From Rhodoferax sp. UBA4127 (GTDB lineage: Bacteria > Pseudomonadota > Gammaproteobacteria > Burkholderiales > Burkholderiaceae_C): a DNA stretch of 31,847 nucleotides. The stretch lies in the NCBI GenBank assembly GCA_002381045.1, contig DFWT01000262.1, positions 1 to 31,847 of the forward strand. Direction: 5' to 3'. A program made the translations under genes and the position numbers. Numbering within the stretch: position 1 is the first letter of the stretch; every line of letters starts with the position of its first letter. Below, one piece after another: positions 25,138 through 31,847 of this stretch. The notes under the pieces are model-generated. The model was not told the DNA's origin. It searched no databases and worked only from the letters and a program-made list of their open reading frames with translations.

Positions 25138-25772
25138 GTAAACGTCAAGCGTTAAGTCTAAGCCTCACACCTGCAGGAATGTTTGGCGCTTCATTGATTG
25201 AAGTGCTGGTCTCTATCGTCATTGCTTCAATTGGACTCTTGGCGCTCGCTGGTGTAAACGCCGCCTCGATTCGCTACACCAAGATGTCACAGTACCGGGC
25301 TACCGCAACCCAGTTGGCAAATGACATCGGAGAGCGGATGCGGGCAAACAAGGGGGTGCCAGCCGCAGCCGCTGTGGTGGGGCCACCTGCAATCCCTGCG
25401 GTTGTGGCAACAGGTTTCTTTGCTGGCAACTATGACTTCACGACTGATTTTGCTGGGCAGGGCACAAAGGCCATTCTTCCAACAAACTCTAATGACCTCT
25501 GCAACACGTCTGCCTTGAATTGCTCGCCAGCGCAAATTGCAACGCTTGACCTTCTGCAGTGGCGTATTTTGGTGCGTGATCAGTTGCCAGATGGTTCTGT
25601 CATTTTGAAGCCTGATTTGGGTGCTGTGGCAATGGATGTTTGGGTGGCTTGGCGGGATCCAGCAGTGGCCAACACGGATGATGCACCTGCTTTGCTTCAC
25701 GAATGTCCGGACGACCTTGGTTCGGCGGATGATCCGAGCATTCGTTGCAGCTTTTTCAGGATTAACTTATGA
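25128..25772 (+). CDS. pilV: Type IV pilus minor pilin PilV
   Basis: A 214-residue prepilin with class III leader: cleavage after Gly in MFG/ASLIEVLVS (Ala at +1, Glu at +5), followed by SIVIASIGLLALAGVNA. The downstream pattern (RATATQLANDIGERMRANK) is typical of PilV. Start 25128 is favoured by AAAGG 9 nt upstream; ATG 25134 would instead make a neat ATGA overlap with fimT. Its stop overlaps pilW (ATGA). PilV works with PilW and PilX in the complex that primes pilus assembly. Confidence 0.92.
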   Translation: MRMSKRQALSLSLTPAGMFGASLIEVLVSIVIASIGLLALAGVNAASIRYTKMSQYRATATQLANDIGERMRANKGVPAAAAVVGPPAIPAVVATGFFAGNYDFTTDFAGQGTKAILPTNSNDLCNTSALNCSPAQIATLDLLQWRILVRDQLPDGSVILKPDLGAVAMDVWVAWRDPAVANTDDAPALLHECPDDLGSADDPSIRCSFFRINL

Positions 25773-26683
25773 AAAATGGTGCATCACCGTCCAAGATGCG
25801 CGGGCTATCGCTGGTCGAGGTCATGGTTTCCGTGGTCATTGGTTTGGTGGTGGTTGGTGCAGTATTGGTCAGCTACCTTTCTTCCGGCAAGACAACAAGG
25901 CAGCAAGCGGCATATGCGGAGATGCATGAAAACGCACAGTTGGCGTTGACCCTTCTTTCTCGCGAGTTATTGCTGGCAGGCTATGCGCAACCCACGGGAA
26001 TTCCCGTCGTTGTGCCCCCAGCTGTGACTGTTTTTTCCCGTACTTTCTCAGGGCGAGCTGTGTTTGGTTGTGATGGGAACTTTGACGCACCAAACAAGAA
26101 AGCCTCTGCAGGTGATGTGGTTTGTGCGAGCCCCGCTGCTGGCAAGCCGTCGCTCGAAGTAAGTTACGAGGCTGATGTCACCAACACGGTACCAATTCCT
26201 GTTTCTGGGTCACCTGATTCACCGTCTGATTGCAAGGGTAGTCAAATCAGACCAGCAGCAGGCACCGTGTCTGGCGTTGATTTTTTCATTACGCACAACC
26301 GCTTTTTCCTCCAAACAGGTACCGGTGGTAGGTCTGAGTTGTATTGCGCTAGTTCGACGCAAGACTCAGCTGGGCAACCTGTGTCGGCGGAGCCCCTGGT
26401 TGACAACGTCGACGACATGAAGATTTGGTACGGCGAGGCCAATGCAGCCAATCCGCGCCAAATTGTTAGATATGTGACGGCTGGCAACGTGTCGGATTGG
26501 ACACGGATCGTGAGCGTGCGTGTTTGCTTACTAATGCGCAGCGGAGACCCAGTGTTGGATACCGAACTGACAGCAACGCCAAAGTACCTCGACTGTGATT
26601 CAGTGGAACAGGATTTGCCAGACAGGAACCTGCGCCGTGCCTATTTTTCGACGACGACTTTGCGTAACAAAATGGCATTCTGA
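25769..26683 (+). CDS. pilW: Type IV pilus minor pilin PilW
   Basis: A 304-residue prepilin: short leader, cleavage in RG/LSLVEVMVSVVIGLVVVGAVL with Glu at +5, then ENAQLALTLLSRELLLAGY, a typical PilW stretch. The larger C-terminal domain has several cysteines, probably disulfide-bonded in the periplasm. The start overlaps the pilV stop. It belongs to the PilVWXY1 tip complex. Confidence 0.92.
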   Translation: MKNGASPSKMRGLSLVEVMVSVVIGLVVVGAVLVSYLSSGKTTRQQAAYAEMHENAQLALTLLSRELLLAGYAQPTGIPVVVPPAVTVFSRTFSGRAVFGCDGNFDAPNKKASAGDVVCASPAAGKPSLEVSYEADVTNTVPIPVSGSPDSPSDCKGSQIRPAAGTVSGVDFFITHNRFFLQTGTGGRSELYCASSTQDSAGQPVSAEPLVDNVDDMKIWYGEANAANPRQIVRYVTAGNVSDWTRIVSVRVCLLMRSGDPVLDTELTATPKYLDCDSVEQDLPDRNLRRAYFSTTTLRNKMAF

Positions 26684-26690
26684 AACCGCC

Positions 26691-27314
26691 ATGACTAATC
26701 AAATCAAAAATCACCGATGTATTTTTCGTCCTCAGGCGGGCGTTTCGCTGATCATCGTTCTTATCATGCTAGTGATTATCGGATTGACCTCAGCTGCCGC
26801 CATTCGAAATGCAACGTCTGGCGAGAAGGTAACCAACAACATTCGTTTGCAAAATTTGGCACAACAGTACGCTGAGGCGGCGCTGCGTTACTGTGAAGCC
26901 GAGTTGGGAAAGGCGGACGATGTGGCGTTTCCGGTGGGGCGGATGGGAACTTCGCTAGTCGAAGCAAACGTTACAACAGTCACCAGTACCGCCTCCGCAT
27001 TGCATGCATCTGAAGGTGCAGCTTCACCCATCCTAGCTTGGGAGCGTTCAGCCACCTGGACAGGTTCAGCGGGTGCGGGTTTGACCGCCACGAGAACGGT
27101 TTTGGCTGAGGCACAGATCAAGTCGGCGGACAGTTCTTTCAGACCGACCAGATTGCCAGAGTGTGTGGTGGAAAGACAAACTCTGGCTGACGGTACAACC
27201 CCATACGTTGTGACTGCTAGGGGCTTTAGTCCGGACTATGTCGCTGATTCAACCTCCGGCAAAACAACCAATGGTTCTGTCGTTTGGTTGCAGTCAACGG
27301 TTCTTTTGCAGTGA
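26691..27314 (+). CDS. pilX: Type IV pilus minor pilin PilX
   Basis: A 207-residue PilX-family protein. The processing region AG/VSLIIVLIMLVIIGLTSAAAIRNATSG lacks the Glu at +5 found in the other pilins, which is usual for PilX proteins. A NLAQQYAEAALRYCE segment follows, as in the family. ATG 26691 is 7 nt after the pilW stop; the longer open frame that begins inside pilW is rejected because this start gives the expected leader. pilY1 starts 14 nt after its end. Confidence 0.9.
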   Translation: MTNQIKNHRCIFRPQAGVSLIIVLIMLVIIGLTSAAAIRNATSGEKVTNNIRLQNLAQQYAEAALRYCEAELGKADDVAFPVGRMGTSLVEANVTTVTSTASALHASEGAASPILAWERSATWTGSAGAGLTATRTVLAEAQIKSADSSFRPTRLPECVVERQTLADGTTPYVVTARGFSPDYVADSTSGKTTNGSVVWLQSTVLLQ

Positions 27315-27328
27315 TTAAGGAGACGATC

Positions 27329-30300
27329 ATGTCTACCGTCAAATTTTCCCCCGTACCAAAGTCGCTTGTGAGATTGATCGGCCTCGTGATGGTGGTGCTT
27401 TCAGGCGCGGTCCTTGCCCAACCTTCGCAAAGCCCGCTGTTGAGCCGTGCAGGTGGCGGTGTGAAACCCAACATCATGCTGACCATGGATGATTCTGGTT
27501 CCATGACTTGGCAACATATGCCTGAAACCACGATTTATGTGGGTGCCTTCACTGTCGCCAGTCCTGTCGGTTCCAACGGCACCAAGGCTGATCCAGATGA
27601 CGTGAGCACGGGCGTGAATTTCATTGGTACGGTGGCTGGCCAGCCTGGCAACAGCAACTATCGGCAAAAGCTGATGCGCTCACCGGATACCAACACCATT
27701 TATTACAACCCAGAGGTTCGTTATTGGCCCTGGGCACTCGCAACTTATCCGCTGCCTGCAGCCACATCGACTAATCCTGCGGGGAGAATGGCGAATTCAC
27801 CTGTCACTGCTGCCTACAAAGATCCAATGAACCAGGCAGGTGGTACTGTGAACCTGACCAACGTGAGGTCAGGTTCCACCAAGGTGACCACTACTTGGTG
27901 TTATCAAAATGCCAGAACAAACTGTACCAATTCATCTGAGAACTATGACCCGGGTTTGTTCTATCGTTTGAATAAATCTGGTGGTGCGTATCTGAACCCA
28001 ACTACCGCAGCTAACTATACAGAGTATTCAATTAACAGTGGAGCAACATTTCCGAAGGTGACTGCGCGTACCGACTGTGCTGGCGCTGTCGGACCAAGTG
28101 GTTGTTCGCAAACAGAGGAGCGGCAAAATTTTGCGAATTGGTTTACCTATTACAGAACACGCAATTTGATGGCTCGGGGGGCTATCTCCGAGTCATTCGC
28201 GGATGCGGCGGATAACTTTCGTATTGGATGGGGACGAATCAACAAAAGCAGTTCTGAATCCATTGACGGCGTGAATACAGCCGTCATTCAGAAAGGTGTG
28301 CGTGATTTCACAACAGACACCAAGGCAGCACTGTTCAGTTGGTTGCAGGCCCTGCCAGCTAACGGTAGTACGCCATTGCCCGGGGCGCTCAGGGCCGTGG
28401 GACAGTATTATTCCAGAGCAGACAGCAGGGGTCCATGGGCAGACGAACCTGGTGACTCTGATAACCATGACGACAAAACTTGTAGACGCGCGTACAACAT
28501 CATGGTGACGGATGGCTACTGGAATGTGTCTACGACAGCCGTGAACAATTCGGATAATGCGGCTGGGCTGTTGATCACAGGGCCGGTGAATGATCCCTAT
28601 AAGTACACGCCAGTTTGGCCATACAAGGATGGAAACTCGAACACACTGGCTGACTACGCCATGGAATACTGGAAAAAGGATTTGCGACCAAATTTAGACA
28701 ATAAGGTCAAAAATTCCATTCAGGACCCGGCTTTTTGGCAGCACATGGTGAATTACACCGTGGGTTTGGGTGTTCGAGGCGTGCTTGATCCAGCTACAGA
28801 CTTGCCTGCATTGACAAACGGTACAAAGGTTTGGGGAACTGACCGGATTGATGACCTCTGGCACGCCGCATTAAACAGCCGTGGATCTTTCTTCAGTGCC
28901 AAGGATCCGGTGGAGTTGTCGAAAGCCGTACGCTCTGCGGTTGACTTGGCCTCTGCTGACCCCTACAAAGAGGGTGGTGTTGCGACCACGGCGACTTCAT
29001 TGGAGGGTGACAACCGCAAATATGTGCCTCAATACAAAACTGGCAGTTGGAGCGGCGACGTTCTCGCGTACCGTTTGACCAACGGCGTGCCCAGTGCAAC
29101 CGCAGCGTGGAGTGCTGAATCTGTTGTGCCAGCGTGGGGTAGTCGCAATATTGTGACTTGGAGTACAGATACAGCGCCCGCATCAGGTGTGCCGTTCACT
29201 TGGTCAGGTATGGGTTCTACTAACCAGACAACCTTGGGCAGTCCAGTCACGATTCCAGCCGCCACTGCGGCTGATGTTGTGGACTTTCTCAGGGGTGACC
29301 GAAGCAAGGAGGGCGATGGCAAGCCATTTAGGGCACGCAGGAGTGTGTTGGGAGATTTTGGCAATTCTAATCCAGTGTTCGTAAAAGGCTCGGTCAACAT
29401 GGGCTATGGGTCTCTGCCTTCGGCACAGGGTGGGGCTGACACTCGGTACACAAGTTTCCTGACCGCAAAATCCGCCCGGACAGGAACGCTGTTTGTGGGC
29501 GGCAATGATGGAATGTTGCATGGGTTCAAGGACGGCGCAGGCGCTACTGTCGCTGTTGATGATGGCCAGGAAGTCTTTGCCTACGTGCCCAAATCGGTAT
29601 ATCCCAATCTAATGAAGCTGACTGATAAGAACTACGGGACATCTGCTCTTTATCATCAGTATTACGTCGATGGTCCTTTGGTCGAAGCGGACGCCTTTGT
29701 GAATGCTCCTGGACCAAGCGTGACCGCGCCAAGTTGGCGCAACTATTTGGTTGGAACTTTGGGTGCGGGAGGTCGGGCTGTTTTCGCATTGGATGTCACA
29801 AATTCACCCAATTTGGATGCCTCAGCGGTTCGCTGGGAGTTGAGCAATGCAGCCAATCCAGATTTGGGTTACATCACGGCGCCAGTTGAAGTGGGCGTGC
29901 TGCCTAACGGGGAGTGGGTCGCCATTTTTGGCAATGGCAGATTCAGTAACTCTGGTAAAGCCACCTTGTTTGTGGTCAATTTGCAGACGGGGGTGGCGCA
30001 AACATTGGATGTGGACACCGCTGGCGCCAATGGGCTCGGTGGAGTGGGTGTGGCGCGCAATGGTAGCGGTCAGATTACTGCTGTGTATGCGGGGGACTTG
30101 AAGGGCAAGGTATGGAAATTTGACTATTTGGCTACGGCTTCAAGCAAGTTTGAAGTTTCAGGAGGGACCGCCTTTTTTACAGCAGCGCACACTGACGGCG
30201 TTGCTCAATCCATCGTGCATGCACCCATGCTGTTTGATCACTCTTTGGGTGGCAAGATTGTAGTTTTTGGTACGGGGCGGTTGTCCAACACGACAGATGC

Positions 30301-30922
30301 CAGCGATATGGCAACACAGGCGATTTATGGTGTTTGGGACAAAGCGAGTGATTCTGTGATTCGGCCTATGAGTCGTTCAGTGTTACGACCACGTGCCTTA
30401 TCTGCTGTTGCTGGTGCCGGAAGCTCGGTCTATTACCAGTTGTCCGGTATCGCAGTCGATTGGGCTGGGGGTGACCGAGGTTGGGTCATCAATCTTGATG
30501 TGCCCACAGGTATGCGAGTGCTTTATCCGTCTCAGAGAGTGAGTTCAAAGCTGGTATTGATGAGCGCCGTGAAGCCCGCAAGTTCGGGCGACGTTTGCGA
30601 TTCGGCAATTGGAACTGGTATTAATTTGCTGATACCTGTGGAAACTGGGCTTAACCCAACTTACCGCTTTTTCGATACTGATGGTAATGACGTGATTAAC
30701 AGCAGCGATGCCATTGTGGTAGGTTATGCAACCAATGCGGATGGTGTTGATGCAGTTTTAAAGGCCACACCGGTTTGCTCTGGAAGCATTTGTCAGACAA
30801 AGGTAAGCTTTCAAAACACAACGGGCTATAAGACTGGCAACATAGAAGAACCGAATCCGTCTAGTAGCCGCTCAGTGAAAGACCGTGTATGGCGGCGCAT
30901 CATCAATCCGCCGATTCGTTGA
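27329..30922 (+). CDS. pilY1: PilY1-type pilus tip adhesin
   Basis: A 1197-residue secreted adhesin and assembly factor at the pilus tip. Seen: a signal peptide (about 1-32, ending LAQ); an N-terminal von Willebrand A-like domain with a MIDAS-type DDSGSM (D54, S56, S58); and a C-terminal PilY1 beta-propeller (from about residue 680) that includes FVGGNDGMLHGFKDG, YVPKSVYPNL, HQYYVDGPL and GTLGAGGRAVFALDV. Near the end, DTDGNDVINSSDA (from D1116) is an EF-hand-like calcium-binding loop, which in characterised PilY1 controls pilus retraction. ATG 27329 has AAGGAGA 5 nt upstream, the strongest ribosome site in the cluster. Confidence 0.96.
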   Translation: MSTVKFSPVPKSLVRLIGLVMVVLSGAVLAQPSQSPLLSRAGGGVKPNIMLTMDDSGSMTWQHMPETTIYVGAFTVASPVGSNGTKADPDDVSTGVNFIGTVAGQPGNSNYRQKLMRSPDTNTIYYNPEVRYWPWALATYPLPAATSTNPAGRMANSPVTAAYKDPMNQAGGTVNLTNVRSGSTKVTTTWCYQNARTNCTNSSENYDPGLFYRLNKSGGAYLNPTTAANYTEYSINSGATFPKVTARTDCAGAVGPSGCSQTEERQNFANWFTYYRTRNLMARGAISESFADAADNFRIGWGRINKSSSESIDGVNTAVIQKGVRDFTTDTKAALFSWLQALPANGSTPLPGALRAVGQYYSRADSRGPWADEPGDSDNHDDKTCRRAYNIMVTDGYWNVSTTAVNNSDNAAGLLITGPVNDPYKYTPVWPYKDGNSNTLADYAMEYWKKDLRPNLDNKVKNSIQDPAFWQHMVNYTVGLGVRGVLDPATDLPALTNGTKVWGTDRIDDLWHAALNSRGSFFSAKDPVELSKAVRSAVDLASADPYKEGGVATTATSLEGDNRKYVPQYKTGSWSGDVLAYRLTNGVPSATAAWSAESVVPAWGSRNIVTWSTDTAPASGVPFTWSGMGSTNQTTLGSPVTIPAATAADVVDFLRGDRSKEGDGKPFRARRSVLGDFGNSNPVFVKGSVNMGYGSLPSAQGGADTRYTSFLTAKSARTGTLFVGGNDGMLHGFKDGAGATVAVDDGQEVFAYVPKSVYPNLMKLTDKNYGTSALYHQYYVDGPLVEADAFVNAPGPSVTAPSWRNYLVGTLGAGGRAVFALDVTNSPNLDASAVRWELSNAANPDLGYITAPVEVGVLPNGEWVAIFGNGRFSNSGKATLFVVNLQTGVAQTLDVDTAGANGLGGVGVARNGSGQITAVYAGDLKGKVWKFDYLATASSKFEVSGGTAFFTAAHTDGVAQSIVHAPMLFDHSLGGKIVVFGTGRLSNTTDASDMATQAIYGVWDKASDSVIRPMSRSVLRPRALSAVAGAGSSVYYQLSGIAVDWAGGDRGWVINLDVPTGMRVLYPSQRVSSKLVLMSAVKPASSGDVCDSAIGTGINLLIPVETGLNPTYRFFDTDGNDVINSSDAIVVGYATNADGVDAVLKATPVCSGSICQTKVSFQNTTGYKTGNIEEPNPSSSRSVKDRVWRRIINPPIR

Positions 30923-30943
30923 GTTCGACGTTTGGAATCAAAT

Positions 30944-31456
30944 ATGACCAACTATTGCACATCGACGCGGATCTGTCCCAATCTTCAAGCTAGAGGATTC
31001 ACACTGATCGAACTGATGATTGTGGTGGCCATTGTTGGCATTCTTGCTGCAGTGGCTTACCCAAGCTACACCGAAAGTGTGCGCCGAGGTGACCGATCTG
31101 CGGCGCGGTCAGCCTTGCTAGACGCTCAGCAGTTCATGGAGCGCTACTACGCTGCAAACAGCAGATATTCTGACGCGGCAGGAAGCAACATCGATATTCT
31201 GCCGTTACGGTTGGCGAGGGTTCCTACCGATGCCCCTAAGTACAACCTATCTCTTCAATCTCCGACCGATATGGCTGCCGAGGCTACTCCTAGAAGTGCC
31301 ATCAATGCGTACACATTAATTGCCACACCCATAGGTACAGATACCACTTGTGGAGTCTTGACTTTGTCAAACACTGGTGTCAAGGGCGCAGCGGGATTCC
31401 TGCAAACGTCTGCCGACGCCACTGAAAAGGCAAAAGTTGCAGAGTGTTGGCGTTAA
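30944..31456 (+). CDS. pilE: Type IV pilin PilE-like
   Basis: A 170-residue type IVa pilin: leader of 18 residues, cleavage in RG/FTLIELMIVVAIVGILAAVAYPSY with Glu at +5, then a globular head with ARSALLDAQQFMERYY. Two cysteines near the C-terminus (TTCGVL and AECWR) would form the D-loop disulfide. As the last gene of the fimT-pilVWXY1 cluster it is more likely a minor pilin of PilE type than the major subunit, but this cannot be settled here. It starts 21 nt after pilY1; the start has only a weak GGAA site. Confidence 0.93.
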   Translation: MTNYCTSTRICPNLQARGFTLIELMIVVAIVGILAAVAYPSYTESVRRGDRSAARSALLDAQQFMERYYAANSRYSDAAGSNIDILPLRLARVPTDAPKYNLSLQSPTDMAAEATPRSAINAYTLIATPIGTDTTCGVLTLSNTGVKGAAGFLQTSADATEKAKVAECWR

Positions 31457-31800
31457 AAACGAGTCAGTTTGTCTAGGAAGCGGTTGTAAGTGTCATGCAA
31501 ACACACTTAGGCAACCTATCCAGTGTGGTTTTGAGGCGCCATTACCCATCATTCAACACCGACCTCACCACCGTAACCCCTCAGTCTTGTATGCGGCGGG
31601 AAAGCGCGCTGGTATGCAGGCCCACGCGTGGTCCAACTTGAACAGGACGTGCAGGCCACCAACGGGCTCAGCGCGAAGATCAGTATCTTATAAGAGGTGG
31701 GCGCTCGTCATGCTGTGAGGGCTAGTTGGCAAGGGTGGCGGCGACGAAACTGCGCTCATCGCCACCGCTGGGGCTGGTAACCGCTAACACCTTACGCAGA
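31457..31800. other. Intergenic stretch without an intact gene, apparently decayed
   Basis: No convincing coding frame, RNA gene or standard terminator was found. A 7-bp inverted repeat TAAGTGT/ACACTTA (31487-31509) follows the pilE stop but has no T tract. Short coherent peptide runs appear on both strands and break quickly at stops, as expected for gene remnants. One of them is listed separately. Confidence 0.5.
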
Positions 31801-31802
31801 TG
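31722..31802 (-). pseudogene. Possible remnant of a polysaccharide-type tyrosine kinase (Walker A region)
   Basis: Read on the minus strand this gives about 26 residues, HLRKVLAVTSPSGGDERSF followed by VAATLAN and then a TAG stop. It resembles the P-loop of BY-kinases of the Wzc/CpsD/EpsG type (VLAVTSPxPGEGKSFVxANLA), with GEGKS changed to GDERS, so it would not bind ATP. The fragment begins at the presumed IS end. Because it is so short, chance similarity cannot be excluded. Confidence 0.25.
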
Positions 31803-31847
31803 GTCGCCATTGAACTAACGTGGCACCCTGATGGCCACTTCAAATTC
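31801..31847. mobile_element. Probable end of an IS21-family insertion sequence, cut by window edge
   Basis: The last 47 bases begin TGGTCGCCATTGAAC and contain TGGCACCCTGATGGCCACTT followed by CAAATTC. From memory this is like the termini of IS21-family elements, which start with TG, have a GCCATTGAA-type end and repeated TGGCCACTT-type inner blocks. No transposase gene (istA/istB) lies inside the window, so this is a resemblance only. Confidence 0.4.

Noticed and set aside
26595..26690. Upstream extension of pilX into pilW
   Set aside because: The extension overlaps pilW coding sequence and would put about 48 residues before the pilin-like hydrophobic segment; ATG 26691 gives a normal leader.
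31487..31509. Terminator after pilE
   Set aside because: The 7-bp inverted repeat has a 9-nt loop, low GC and no T tract.
31457..31847. Integron attC-like site in the terminal non-coding stretch
   Set aside because: GTTAGC/GCTAAC-like words occur, but no paired core sites with the expected spacing and imperfect inverted repeat could be found.

Overview
The window looks like chromosomal DNA of a betaproteobacterium of the Burkholderiales, most likely a Comamonadaceae relative (Rhodoferax/Polaromonas type). Three things point there: the gene order ribD-ribE-ribBX-ribH-nusB-aminotransferase-ybgC-tolQRA, a high-GC repeat of a kind I recall from Comamonadaceae genomes (4060-4138), and the protein sequences themselves. 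This placement comes from recognition, not from a search. No rRNA, tRNA or CRISPR array was seen.

Layout. 1-3128 (-): the main part of a cytoplasmic five-PAS GGDEF-EAL c-di-GMP enzyme, cut by the left edge. 3170-5215 (-): gluQ and a renalase-like FAD oxidoreductase. 5248-7615: a LysR regulator divergent from a pirin and a flavodoxin-like oxidoreductase. 7742-13229: a TonB-dependent receptor, an orphan ABC-type substrate-binding protein and a hybrid histidine kinase in one run, facing a NarL-type response regulator. 13293-16856 (+): dnaE. 16917-24521 (-): a long, tightly packed run (ribD, ribE, ribBX, ribH, nusB, aminotransferase, ybgC, tolQ, tolR, tolA) with several ATGA/GTGA stop-start overlaps. 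24604-31456 (+): a type IV pilus minor-pilin cluster fimT-pilV-pilW-pilX-pilY1-pilE, visibly more AT-rich than its surroundings. 31457-31847: no intact gene; it looks decayed and ends in what resembles an IS21-family terminus.

How the genes work together. The rib genes supply most of riboflavin synthesis, although the RibA half of RibBX has lost its zinc ligands, so GTP cyclohydrolase II must be encoded elsewhere. TolQRA is the inner-membrane motor of the Tol-Pal system; tolB and pal are not here. PilV/W/X/FimT/PilE and PilY1 would form the priming tip of a type IV pilus. The receptor-binding protein-kinase-regulator locus reads as a candidate envelope-spanning sensory system with unknown ligand.

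The most striking anomalies are: (i) ybgC carries a frameshift that removes exactly the catalytic Asp-Thr-Asp motif; (ii) gluQ appears to start inside a dispersed repeat that is translated as an N-terminal extension; (iii) a solute-binding protein with no transporter is translationally coupled to a sensor kinase.
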